Shown here in pieces: positions 1 through 7,927 of a DNA stretch of 64,000 nt. The stretch is taken from contig NZ_JAMTCK010000002.1 in NCBI RefSeq assembly GCF_024171785.1, positions 310,001 to 374,000 of the forward strand, in the 5' to 3' direction. The DNA comes from Goodfellowiella coeruleoviolacea (GTDB lineage Bacteria; Actinomycetota; Actinomycetes; Mycobacteriales; Pseudonocardiaceae). The number at the start of each line of letters is the position of its first letter. Positions within the stretch are counted from its first letter, which is position 1. Made by a program: the position numbers and the translations under genes. Under the pieces are notes generated by a model. It saw nothing but the letters and a program-made list of their open reading frames with translations, did no database searches and had not been told where the DNA came from.

Positions 1-73
1 CGCCAGCCTGCGTCGCCGCTGATCGGGTGGGTGGTGGGTGGGGAACCGGCACGCCGAGGCCCCACCCACACCG

Positions 74-766
74 CTACCGGCTCGTGGCCGGCCACACCGC
101 CGGGGCGCCGCCCACCGGCCGTGCCCGGCGCGTCCGGTCCGCCGCCTCGGTGCGGGCCAGCTCCCGCACCCGCTCGGTCGCCGTGCTGGGGTGGCCGGCG
201 GTGAACGGCGGCTGCGGGTCGTACTCGATGTAGAGCTGGATGATCTCGGCCCGCTCCCGGCCCCAGACCTCACCGACCAGCCACAGCGCCAGGTCGATGC
301 CGGCGGACACGCCCGCGGCCGTGGCGATCCGACCGGTGTGCACGATCCGCTTGTCCGGCTGCGGCAGCGCGCCCAGCTCCGCCAGGGTGGACTGCACCAT
401 CCAGTGCGTGGTGGCGGGCTGCCCGGCGAGTATGCCGGCGGCGGCCAGGATCAGCGAGCCGGAGCACACCGACGTGGTCCACCTGCTCGTCCGGTGCACC
501 TGGCGCAGCCATGCGATGAGGTCGCTGTCGCGCATGGCCGGTTCGGTGCCGGTCTCGCCGCCGGGCACCAGCACGATGTCGGGCGCCGGTGTGTCGGCGA
601 ACGAGTGGGTCGCGCCGAGCACGAGCACCTCGTCATCGGTGACCACCGGGCCGGGGGCGTGGCTGACCAGGCGCATCTCCACGCCGGGCGCGAATCCGAG
701 CACCTGGTAGGGGCCGATCGCGTCCAGCGCGGTCATGCCCGGGTACAGCACGACGGCGATCTGCAC
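74..766 (-). CDS. DJ-1/PfpI family protein
   Basis: A 230-residue protein of the DJ-1/PfpI superfamily, class I glutamine-amidotransferase-like fold. The N-terminus (VVLYPGMTALDAIGPYQVL) is the usual first strand and helix, VPGG occurs near residue 68, and the nucleophile elbow is TSVCSGSLILA with Cys about residue 100. The closest described type is the isonitrile hydratase/InhA-like group, but the substrate cannot be read from sequence. It starts with GTG; AGAGGAAC lies about 8 bases upstream. It lies 77 bp downstream of, and on the same strand as, a GlxA-type regulator with the same fold, so the two are probably co-transcribed and may sense or process the same small molecule (inference). 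Confidence 0.85.
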   Translation of the reverse strand: MQIAVVLYPGMTALDAIGPYQVLGFAPGVEMRLVSHAPGPVVTDDEVLVLGATHSFADTPAPDIVLVPGGETGTEPAMRDSDLIAWLRQVHRTSRWTTSVCSGSLILAAAGILAGQPATTHWMVQSTLAELGALPQPDKRIVHTGRIATAAGVSAGIDLALWLVGEVWGRERAEIIQLYIEYDPQPPFTAGHPSTATERVRELARTEAADRTRRARPVGGAPAVWPATSR

Positions 767-843
767 GGGGGTGTTCCTCTCTGTCGGGGTCGAACGGGGT
801 ACCTGGGGCGGGTGGTGTCGTGCCGAGGGGCGGGGCTGGTGGC

Positions 844-1848
844 TCAGGCGGAGCGCGGCTCGGCCCAGGGGTGCAGCGGTGTGCTGCGGAAGCGCTCGCG
901 GTAGTCACCGGGCCCGATGCCGAGGGTGCGCAGGAAGGCGCGGCGCATGGTCTCGCAGCTGCCGAAGCCCACCCGCCGCGCGATCGTGTCCGCCGGGGCG
1001 GCGCTGCCCTCCAGCAGTTCGCGCGCGGCCTCGACCCGCATGCGCTCCACGAGCTGGGCCGGGGTGGTGCCGGTCTGGTCGAGGAACAGCCGGGTGAGGT
1101 GCCGGTCGGACAGCCCGGCGCGGCGCGCCAGCACCGGCACCCGGTGGTCGCCCGCCGGGTCGGCGGCGATGGCGTCCAGCAGCGGCCGCAGCGGCGACCC
1201 GGCCGCCACCGGCAGCGCCAGCCGCTGGGAGAACTGCGACTGCCCGCCGGGGCGTTGCAGGAACAGCACCAACCAGCGGGCCACCTGCCTGGCGATCTCA
1301 CTGCCGTGGTCGGCCTCGACCAGGGCCAGGGCCAGGTCCATGCCGGCGGTGGCACCGGCCGAGGTGAACACGTTGCCGTCGCGGACGAAGATCCGGTCCG
1401 GCTCCACCCGCACGTTCGGGTGGCGGCGGGCCAGCGTGTCGCACACCGCCCAGTGCGTGGTGGCCCGGCGACCGTCCAACAGGCCCGCCGAGGCCAGGAC
1501 CAGCGCGCCGCTGCACACCGAGCAGACCCGCCTGGCCCGGCCCGCCAGCCGGCGCACGCCCTCGGTGAGTTCGACCGACCCGGCCGCGCCCGCGTAGCCG
1601 AGCCCACCGGCCACCACCAGGGTGTCAACGGGTTCGCGCAGGTCGGCGAGGGTGGTGTCGGTGGCCAGGCGCAGCCCGGAGTCGGTGCGCACCTCGGCAC
1701 CGGCCACCGAGGCCAGCAGCACCCGGTAGCCGGCGGTCGCGCCGATGAGCCGGCTGGCCACCGCGAACACCTCGGCCGGTCCGACCACGTCGAGCGTTTG
1801 CACGTCCGGGTAGACGACCAGGGTGACCAGTCGGGGCGAGCGAGCCAT
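844..1848 (-). CDS. GlxA-type transcriptional regulator: DJ-1/PfpI domain plus AraC helix-turn-helix
   Basis: A 334-residue regulator. Residues about 1-180 form a DJ-1/PfpI-like ligand domain (LVVYPDVQTLDVVGPAEVF, then VCSVCSGALVLASAG), and the last 110 residues are an AraC-type double helix-turn-helix (LSDRHLTRLFLDQTGTTPAQLVERMRVEAARELLE, then RRVGFGSCETMRRAF). I chose the ATG at 1848 with AAGG upstream, because the 21 residues added by the longer frame are not family-like. It is divergent from an MFS exporter, with palindromes in the 278-bp gap, and is followed by a PfpI-like gene. Control of the exporter is a reasonable inference. The effector is unknown. Confidence 0.88.
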   Translation of the reverse strand: MARSPRLVTLVVYPDVQTLDVVGPAEVFAVASRLIGATAGYRVLLASVAGAEVRTDSGLRLATDTTLADLREPVDTLVVAGGLGYAGAAGSVELTEGVRRLAGRARRVCSVCSGALVLASAGLLDGRRATTHWAVCDTLARRHPNVRVEPDRIFVRDGNVFTSAGATAGMDLALALVEADHGSEIARQVARWLVLFLQRPGGQSQFSQRLALPVAAGSPLRPLLDAIAADPAGDHRVPVLARRAGLSDRHLTRLFLDQTGTTPAQLVERMRVEAARELLEGSAAPADTIARRVGFGSCETMRRAFLRTLGIGPGDYRERFRSTPLHPWAEPRSA

Positions 1849-1990
1849 GCACCCAGCCTTGGTCACCACGGGTGATGTCGGCAAGGACAGGCACCCCTCG
1901 CATTCGGACACGCCACCTCGGCGGGTCGCGCCGAGCTGTCCCCGCGTGGCCAGGACGCTGGGACCGGACGACCTGACGCGGCGCCACCCG

Positions 1991-2005
1991 GCCTAGGCAA
2001 TTGCC
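1991..2005. promoter_or_regulatory. overlapping palindromes in the glxA-like/MFS divergent promoter
   Basis: GCCTAGGC (1991-1998) overlaps the perfect 10-bp palindrome GGCAATTGCC (1996-2005). They sit between divergent start codons, where an operator would be expected. No bound protein can be assigned from sequence alone. Confidence 0.35.
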
Positions 2006-2033
2006 ACCCCACCGGGGATCAAGCTGCTCTAAA

Positions 2034-2050
2034 GTTTGCATGACACAAAC
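2034..2050. promoter_or_regulatory. inverted repeat upstream of the MFS gene
   Basis: GTTTG-N7-CAAAC lies 77 bp before the MFS start codon in a locally AT-richer stretch. It is a candidate operator for the divergent GlxA/AraC-type regulator or another repressor; this is inference from position and symmetry. Confidence 0.35.
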
Positions 2051-2126
2051 AAAATGATCCGACGCGGTCGCTGGTCAACGTCAGCCCGTCGAACCTGTCG
2101 CGATCACATAGCGTTGTAGGAGAACA

Positions 2127-3599
2127 ATGGCCTTCGACCAGGTCAATGCGCCGACAACAGCCGCGCTCGCGGCACCGGCGTTCCCAGGTCGCACCCGCTG
2201 GCTCGTCGTCGTCCTCGCCTTCGCCGGCCTGGGATCCTCACTGGTGCAGAGCCTCGTCATCCCGCTGTTACCGATCCTGCCCGCAAAACTGAACGCCACC
2301 TCGTCCGCGGTGTCCTGGATGGTCACCGCCACCCTCATCGCCGGCGCGATCGCCACCCCGCTGTTCGGTCGCCTCGGCGACCAGTTCGGCAAGCGCCGCA
2401 TGCTGCTGGTGGCGCTGGCCGCACTGGTCGCCGGCTCGGCCCTGTGCGGCGTCTCCACCAGCCTTCCCGTGCTCATCGCCGGCCGGGCCCTGCAGGGCGT
2501 GGCCATGGCCGCGATTCCCCTGGGCATCAGCATCATCGGCACGGAACTGCCCCGCGACCGACGCGGTGGCGGCATCGCCCTGATCAGCGCCACCCTCGGG
2601 GTCGGCGGTGCGGTCGGCCTGCCCCTGTCCGGCCTGATCGCCGAGCAGTGGGACTTCCACGTGCTGTTCTGGCTGTGCGCGGTGGTCGCCCTGCTGGCGC
2701 TGACCGCGGTGTGGTTCGTGGTGCCCGAGTCCGGCACGGGTTCCCCCGGCCGGGTGGACGTGCCCGGCGCGGTCCTGCTCGCCGTCGTGCTCACCGCACT
2801 GCTGCTGCCGCTGGCCCAGGGCAACAAGTGGGGCTGGACCAACCCGCTGACACTGGGCCTGCTGGGCCTGGCCGTGCTCGGCGCCCTGGTGTTCGTCCGC
2901 TACGAACTGAACCACCGGGACCCGCTGGTCAACGTCAGGGCCAGCCGTTCCCGCCCGGTCCTGCTCACCAACCTCGCCTCGGTGCTGGTCGGCTTCGCCA
3001 TGTTCACCGGTTTCCTGGTCACGGTCAGTTTCGTCCAGGCCCCGGTGGCGACCGGCTACGGCTTTGGCGCGTCCCTGGTGGCCGCCGGCATGACCCAGCT
3101 GCCCGGCGGGCTGCTGATGGCGGTGATGTCCCCGGTGTCGGCCCGGCTGACCGCGGCACGCGGCCCCAAGACCTCGCTGATCGCCGGAGCGGCCGTGATC
3201 GCCAGCGGCTACCTGCTGCTGGAGGTCGCCCACGGCCAGCTGTGGCAGGTGATGATCTGCTCCACCATCACCAGCGGCGGGGTGGCCCTGGCCTACGCCG
3301 CGATGCCGTCGCTGATCCTGGACGCCACCCCGGCCAGGGACGCCGCCGCGGCCAACGGGCTGAACACCCTCTCCCGCAGCATCGGCACGTCGCTGGCCAG
3401 CGCGATCAGCAGCAGCCTGCTCGCCACCTTCACGATCAGCCTCGGCGGCCAGGTGCTGCCCTCGGCGGCGGCCTTCAACCTGATGTTCGTCCTCGGGGCG
3501 CTGGCGGCGCTGCTCGCGATCCTGGTCATCGCCTTCGTCCCGGTCACCACCGGCCGCGCGCCCGCCGGCGAGGCGGCCCTGGACACGGCGAGCGCCTGA
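2127..3599 (+). CDS. MFS transporter, DHA2-like drug exporter
   Basis: A 490-residue integral membrane protein with about 14 hydrophobic segments, the length and layout of the DHA2 (14-TM) drug:H+ antiporter group. The loop motif GRLGDQFGKRRMLLV after the second segment is the classical MFS motif A, and GVGGAVGLPLSGLIAEQWDFHVLFW matches antiporter motif C. The start is ATG with GTAGGAG seven bases upstream. It is divergently transcribed from a GlxA/AraC-type regulator. Its substrate is unknown; export of a toxic or signalling small molecule is the usual role of the family. Confidence 0.9.
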   Translation: MAFDQVNAPTTAALAAPAFPGRTRWLVVVLAFAGLGSSLVQSLVIPLLPILPAKLNATSSAVSWMVTATLIAGAIATPLFGRLGDQFGKRRMLLVALAALVAGSALCGVSTSLPVLIAGRALQGVAMAAIPLGISIIGTELPRDRRGGGIALISATLGVGGAVGLPLSGLIAEQWDFHVLFWLCAVVALLALTAVWFVVPESGTGSPGRVDVPGAVLLAVVLTALLLPLAQGNKWGWTNPLTLGLLGLAVLGALVFVRYELNHRDPLVNVRASRSRPVLLTNLASVLVGFAMFTGFLVTVSFVQAPVATGYGFGASLVAAGMTQLPGGLLMAVMSPVSARLTAARGPKTSLIAGAAVIASGYLLLEVAHGQLWQVMICSTITSGGVALAYAAMPSLILDATPARDAAAANGLNTLSRSIGTSLASAISSSLLATFTISLGGQVLPSAAAFNLMFVLGALAALLAILVIAFVPVTTGRAPAGEAALDTASA

Positions 3600-3699
3600 C
3601 CTGGCGCAAGCCGGGTGACCCGGTCGTTCACGGAGTGTCCACCGAGGTGTCATCGGCGACGCTCTCGGTAGTTCCTACCCGCCCGGTAGACCTAGGACC

Positions 3700-4482
3700 A
3701 TGACGCGGTCCCAGGTACTCGTCAGCACCGACCGAGCAGCCACCGGTACCGGCGGTGACGCCGGGCGATACACCCTGCGCGTTGTTCAGGACGGCGAGGA
3801 AGTCCTTGCCGCGCAACGGCTTCGCCACCAGGTGTTCGCCGAGGAGATGGGCGCGACGCTGCGTTCCCCGGTACCCGGACACGACGTGGACGAGTTCGAC
3901 CGGCACTGCGACCACATCCTGGTCTGTGACGACACCACCGGCGCGGTGGTGGGCACCTACCGCATGCTGCCGCCCACCGGAGCGGCCGCGGCGGGCATGC
4001 TGTACTCGGACACCGAGTTCGACCTCGGCGCGCTCACCGGACTGCGCGGCTCGCTGGTGGAGACCGGCCGGTCGTGCGTGCACCCGGGGCACCGCAACGG
4101 AGCGGTGGTCGGCCTGGTGTGGGCGGGCATCGCCCGCTACATGCTGCTGTCCGGCCACCGCTACCTGGCTGGCTGCGCGTCGGTGCCGCTGACCGACGGC
4201 GGCGCACTGGCCGCCGCGGTGTGGGACGTGGTGCGGCACAAGCACTACGCGCCCGAGGAGCTGCGCGTCCGTCCACTTCGGCCGTGGGAGTGCGACGACG
4301 TGCCACGGCCGGCCAGGACCGCGGTGCCGCCGTTGCTCAAGGGCTACCTGCGCCTGGGGGCCGTGGTCTGCGGACCGCCCGCGTTCGACCCGGACTTCCA
4401 GGTCGCGGATTTCTTCGTGCTGCTGGACATGCGCCAGGTCGACGAGCGCTACCTGACGTTCTTCCTGGGGGAGCGGCGATGA
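3700..4482 (+). CDS. olsB: GNAT-type N-acyltransferase, OlsB-like (lyso-ornithine lipid synthesis)
   Basis: A 260-residue protein of the acetyltransferase-5/OlsB type. Family-like stretches are LAAQRLRHQVFAEEMGA near residue 40, VVGTYRMLPP near residue 84, and VETGRSCVHPGHRNG near residue 120. OlsB transfers a 3-hydroxyacyl group from acyl carrier protein to the alpha-amino group of ornithine to give lyso-ornithine lipid. The stop codon overlaps the start of the next gene in an ATGA arrangement, and that gene is a PlsC-type acyltransferase, matching the OlsB-OlsA pair. Function by family and context; the amino acid head group could differ. The start is ATG with TAGGA close upstream. Confidence 0.8.
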   Translation: MTRSQVLVSTDRAATGTGGDAGRYTLRVVQDGEEVLAAQRLRHQVFAEEMGATLRSPVPGHDVDEFDRHCDHILVCDDTTGAVVGTYRMLPPTGAAAAGMLYSDTEFDLGALTGLRGSLVETGRSCVHPGHRNGAVVGLVWAGIARYMLLSGHRYLAGCASVPLTDGGALAAAVWDVVRHKHYAPEELRVRPLRPWECDDVPRPARTAVPPLLKGYLRLGAVVCGPPAFDPDFQVADFFVLLDMRQVDERYLTFFLGERR

Positions 4483-5390
4483 GCGTCCGGGTGCACCCGT
4501 GGTCGCCGGTGTCCCCGTGCGGACCGAGCTGCCTCGACCACGCCAGCGTCCCCACCGTGGCCCGGCCCCGCCAGCTGATCCGTCTGATGTGGACATTCGC
4601 CGTCCTGGTGCTGCTGTTGCTGGCGACACCGGCGATGACCCTGCTCGGCGGCCAGGCGGCCGCGCGGGTCCTGCGGCGCCTGCTGGGCCTGCTGCTGCGG
4701 GCACTGGGCGTGCGCCTGCTCGTGCGCGGGGCGGACGAGTTGGCCGAGGCGGCCCGCGCCGGCCGCGGCGCACTCGTGGTCACCAACCACATCTCCTGGC
4801 TGGACAGCCTGGCGGTCAACGCGGTGCGGCCGATGCCCTCGGTGGCCAAGAAGGAGATCGCCAGCTGGCCCGTGCTCGGCCGGCTGGTCGCCCGGTCCGG
4901 CGGCATCTTCCTGGACCGCCACCGGCTGTCCCAGTTGCCCGCCACCGTGGCGCGGCTGACCCGCGCACTGCGGGACGGCGCCATGGTCAACGTCACCCCC
5001 GAGGGCACCACCTGGTGCGGCCTGGCCTCGGGCCGGTTCCGGCCGGCCACCTTCCAGGCCGCCATCGACGGCGGCGTGCCGGTGCGCCCCATCGCCCTGC
5101 GCTACCGGCTGGCCGACGGCCGGGACACCACCAGCGCGGCCTTCCTGCACCAGGAAAGCCTGCTGACCTCGATCCGCCGGGTGGCCAGCGTGCGCGGGCT
5201 GGTGCTGGAGCTGTGGGTGTGCCCGGAGATCGCCCCCGGCCGCGCCGCCCACCGCCGCGAGTTGGCCCACCTGGCGGAGACCGCCATCCACACCACCCTG
5301 ACGGCGGCCCGCACCCTGACCCGCACCGCGACCACCCCGCCCACCCGGTCGGCTTCCGGCCACGTCACAGCGGCAGCGGCGGCACGCTGA
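4479..5390 (+). CDS. 1-acylglycerol-3-phosphate O-acyltransferase family, OlsA-like
   Basis: A 303-residue PlsC-family acyltransferase. After an N-terminal hydrophobic helix (TFAVLVLLLLATPAMTLL) comes the catalytic block NHISWLDSLAVN (the NHxxxxD motif), then SGGIFLDRHR and VTPEGTTWC (the EGT substrate-binding motif). The ATG overlaps the upstream olsB-like stop codon (4479-4482), so translation is probably coupled. In ornithine-lipid synthesis OlsA acylates lyso-ornithine lipid using acyl-ACP; this adjacency is the main evidence for that role rather than general phosphatidic acid synthesis. The C-terminal 40 residues are Thr/Ala-rich and not conserved-looking. Confidence 0.8.
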   Translation: MSVRVHPWSPVSPCGPSCLDHASVPTVARPRQLIRLMWTFAVLVLLLLATPAMTLLGGQAAARVLRRLLGLLLRALGVRLLVRGADELAEAARAGRGALVVTNHISWLDSLAVNAVRPMPSVAKKEIASWPVLGRLVARSGGIFLDRHRLSQLPATVARLTRALRDGAMVNVTPEGTTWCGLASGRFRPATFQAAIDGGVPVRPIALRYRLADGRDTTSAAFLHQESLLTSIRRVASVRGLVLELWVCPEIAPGRAAHRRELAHLAETAIHTTLTAARTLTRTATTPPTRSASGHVTAAAAAR

Positions 5391-5892
5391 GGACGACGTC
5401 CTGACCGCGGGGCTGGCACGGTGCACCCGGCCGCGAAATTCTTCGTCCCCTGGAATTCAGCCGGTCGTTTGTGGTCTGATGGACGAGACCGCTCGATGCC
5501 TGGGTTTTCCCGGCGCCGCGTTGGTTTGCGCCGCCTTGGGTTACGCTGGGTTGGTTTACGCTGGGTTGGCTTGCACTCGGTGCACGACTCATCCTACCGG
5601 TGTTTTCGGGTAACCCACTGGGGTTGTCCTCGCTCGAAGCTGGCCGGAGTCGTGCTCATGGGGAATGCCAAGCCGCTACAGTGCGCCGTCATGACCGCAG
5701 CCGTTCCCGATCTTCCGCTCTTAGCTATTCCATAACGGCGAGAATCACTGGCGTGCGGCACGAGCGGTTCTGTTTATCTGTTAACGGATTCTCGTGTTCT
5801 CACACATTCCGGGAAAACCGGTGAAGCGCGCCCAGGATGCTGCTACGTTCGGAAAATCCACTGAATCAGGGGTTAGGTGGACGGGGGCTTTC
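5391..5892. other. 502-bp gene-poor interval with a minisatellite
   Basis: No convincing gene. The stretch is less GC-rich than its surroundings and holds four 15-bp tandem units at 5521-5580. Short frames on both strands read through the repeat but lack a good ribosome site and protein-like composition. The promoter for the gene at 5893 presumably lies near 5760-5850. Confidence 0.6.
5521..5580. repeat. four-copy 15-bp tandem repeat
   Basis: Successive 15-bp units are TTGGTTTGCGCCGCC, TTGGGTTACGCTGGG, TTGGTTTACGCTGGG and TTGGCTTGCACTCGG. The two central units are nearly identical and the outer ones are diverged. Because 15 is divisible by three, the repeat stays open in all frames and would give pentapeptide repeats if translated. 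Confidence 0.85.
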
Positions 5893-6288
5893 ATGGGTGA
5901 GCTGCATGGGCCGGCGGAGCGACCCTGGGGCAGGTTCGACCAGCCCGCACCGGAAGTCAGCCCGTGGCGCGCCGGCAAGATCACCGTCAACAAGGACAAC
6001 GTTCTCCAGGTCGCCCGGATTTTCGCGGACGAGAGCGACCAGTTGTACCAAAGGATCGAGCGGCGAGCCGAGCAGATGCGCAGCGAGCCCGCCTGGGGTG
6101 ATCCGGTGAGCGAGGACATGGCCGAGGTCCTCAACGAGCTGCTCATCGACGCGCCGGACTCCTACACCGCCAGAGCGCGCCAGTACGCGGAGAACCTCCG
6201 CCTGACGGCCGACGAACTCGTGGCGGTGGCGAGGAGCTACGGCTTCACCGACGAGGAGATCGAGCGGGCGTTGGGGGGCAGGGCCTAG
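5893..6288 (+). CDS. small helical protein, WXG100/PE-like, putative type VII secretion substrate
   Basis: A 131-residue protein without signal peptide. Residues about 34-66 and 73-127 look like two long amphipathic helices separated by PAWGDP, with a W68-G-D turn recalling the WXG loop. The C-terminal end carries YGFTD (Tyr116 to Asp120), matching the YxxxD/E general secretion motif of type VII (ESX) substrates. I chose the ATG at 5893, preceded by a G-rich site, over an in-frame ATG 99 bp upstream. The next gene is a DUF3558 lipoprotein, a pairing seen repeatedly in Pseudonocardiales. No ESX core genes are in the window, so the assignment stays tentative. Confidence 0.6.
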   Translation: MGELHGPAERPWGRFDQPAPEVSPWRAGKITVNKDNVLQVARIFADESDQLYQRIERRAEQMRSEPAWGDPVSEDMAEVLNELLIDAPDSYTARARQYAENLRLTADELVAVARSYGFTDEEIERALGGRA

Positions 6289-6332
6289 GCGCCGGACCGG
6301 CGAGACCGTCCACCGAGAACAAGGGAGTTTTG

Positions 6333-6965
6333 TTGATCTCCATGTCCGGTCGTCAACGTGTCGTGGTGGGTGCGGCAGCCGGTGCGCTCGCCGGGATTGT
6401 TCTCGTCTCCTGCACGTCGGTTGTGGTGGGCTCGCCAACGCCCGCGCCGGCGACAACCTCGTCCTCGGCCAACCCGCCGGGCGGCGGCAACGGGGAACAG
6501 GGCCTGCCGGCACGACCCCGGGAGTTGAGGGTCGACGGCGTCGACCCCTGTGCCTTGTTGACCCCGGACCAGCAGCGGGAACTCGGCACGGACCGGCAGC
6601 CGAGCCTGGCTGATGAGCCCGACCGGCTGGGCAACTACGCGTGCGACTACAACCGCGTTTTCGGTGCGGCCGGCTACGGCTACTCCGTCATACCCGTGCC
6701 GCAGCAGGGAGCGGACACGTGGCTGACGGGGAAGTACAACGTCGTGGTGAAGGTTGTGCGGGTGGGGGAGTTCGGCGCGGTGGAGACCCGGTTGCCCGGT
6801 GACCACGACCTGGCCTGCAACGTGGTGGTGGACGTCGCCGAGGGACAGAGCCTCGACGTGCAGTTCACCCTCATCACGGCAGGAGCGATGACCCTGGACC
6901 AGTTGTGCGCCAATGCCAAGAAGGGCGCGGAGTTCGCTGTGGAGACGCTGAAGACGTTGCGGTGA
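6333..6965 (+). CDS. DUF3558-family lipoprotein
   Basis: About 210 residues, exported. The N-terminus has positive charges, a hydrophobic core and a lipobox ending LVSC (Cys about 28), followed by a Pro/Thr/Ser-rich linker. The folded part begins VDPCALLTPDQQRELG and includes NYACDYNR, the pattern of DUF3558 proteins, with Cys pairs likely forming disulfides outside the cell. AAGGGAG at 6321-6327 best fits the TTG at 6333; an ATG at 6342 is the alternative. It follows the WXG-like gene by 44 bp and is probably in the same operon. Biochemical function is unknown for the family. Confidence 0.75.
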   Translation: MISMSGRQRVVVGAAAGALAGIVLVSCTSVVVGSPTPAPATTSSSANPPGGGNGEQGLPARPRELRVDGVDPCALLTPDQQRELGTDRQPSLADEPDRLGNYACDYNRVFGAAGYGYSVIPVPQQGADTWLTGKYNVVVKVVRVGEFGAVETRLPGDHDLACNVVVDVAEGQSLDVQFTLITAGAMTLDQLCANAKKGAEFAVETLKTLR

Positions 6966-7115
6966 TCCCCTCCCGTTCCAGTTGGCGTTCCCGTTGCCCG
7001 ACCCCACACGTTGGCCCGGACAGAGCGAGGGGGATCATGCCGGAAACGCCCACAAGTTGGCGCGCCAGGACATACCCTTGCCAATCCGGCAGGATCGCGG
7101 GCGGAGGAGCTGGGC

Positions 7116-7712
7116 GTGGCGAACAACCGGGCCGAGGGCGGCAAGGGGCGAATTCTTGAGCACGGACACTTCTGGATCACCGCGGTCACCGGACTGATCC
7201 TGGCCGTTGGCACGTTCTTCGCCGGTAGGTCCAGCACGTCCGACCAGACGGGGACCACCACCACGGCCACGGTGACCGCCACCGTGACGGAGACGGTCAC
7301 CAACTCGGCCGGCGGGGTGACCGCGGCGAGTGGTCAGGCGGCGCAGTCAGGACAGGTCACACCCGCCGAGGGTGAGCCGGGGGTACGTCTCGCCGGCGAG
7401 GTGACCTTCGGCAGGCTCAACCTCGACTTCCGGGAACCACGTCCGGTGGCGGGCAAGAGCATCACGCGGCTGGGTGACGACTGGCTCTACAGCGAAGGTG
7501 GTTTCGCGCTCGCCGAGTGGCAGCAGTCCGACTCGGTGCCGGGCAAGGAGCAGTGCGCGGCCGAGACGGCCGCACGCGGCTCGGGAGCGGTGGACGGACT
7601 GGTCACGGGGAGCCTGGTGTGCGGTACGACGCCGGAGGGCCGGGTGTTCCGGCTTGAGGTGCTCGGCCTCGGCGAGAACATCCGGACCAGGGCGGTGGTG
7701 TGGGAGAAGTGA
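7116..7712 (+). CDS. hypothetical single-span membrane protein
   Basis: About 198 residues, starting at a GTG preceded by GGAGGAG six bases upstream; the longer frame lacks such a site. A single transmembrane helix (FWITAVTGLILAVGTFFAG) lies near residues 18-36, followed by a Thr-rich linker, and a C-terminal domain of about 100 residues with two Cys (KEQCAAE and GSLVCG) that could form a disulfide outside the membrane. I do not recognise the family. Position after the helical protein and the DUF3558 lipoprotein suggests a shared surface-related role (inference). Confidence 0.65.
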   Translation: MANNRAEGGKGRILEHGHFWITAVTGLILAVGTFFAGRSSTSDQTGTTTTATVTATVTETVTNSAGGVTAASGQAAQSGQVTPAEGEPGVRLAGEVTFGRLNLDFREPRPVAGKSITRLGDDWLYSEGGFALAEWQQSDSVPGKEQCAAETAARGSGAVDGLVTGSLVCGTTPEGRVFRLEVLGLGENIRTRAVVWEK

Positions 7713-7782
7713 GTCGCTCGGCCAGGCGACTCGCGCCGGTGGAACGCGGGGTGCCACAGCCGTTGTGCTGATGGCTACAGTG

Positions 7783-7796
7783 GGATAGCGCTTACC
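7783..7796. promoter_or_regulatory. LacI-family-like operator upstream of pectinesterase
   Basis: GGATAGCGCTTACC is an imperfect dyad around AGCGCT, with 10 of 14 positions symmetric. The central CG and flanking A/T follow the general layout of LacI/GalR-family operators. It lies 132 bp before the pectinesterase start. The regulator is unknown. Confidence 0.4.
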
Positions 7797-7831
7797 GTCC
7801 CGTCCGCTGCGCGGTGCCGCCGGCGGCGGTC

Positions 7832-7851
7832 GGTGGTGGTGGTGGTGGTGG
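7832..7851. repeat. (GGT)n simple repeat in the pectinesterase leader
   Basis: Six uninterrupted GGT units lie 77 bp before the start codon. A short G-rich tract like this can vary in length by slippage and could fold in mRNA. Confidence 0.6.
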
Positions 7852-7927
7852 AACGAACTTTCCTGTCCTGGGCGCGCGCCAGACGCCCGATTCGAGTGGT
7901 CGCGCGTTGACGTGGAAGGGAAGGTCG

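Noticed and set aside
5421-5735. A 104-residue frame across the 15-bp repeat, and a 75-residue frame on the other strand
   Set aside because: No ribosome site, no recognisable protein features; the reading frame is explained by the repeat unit being a multiple of three.
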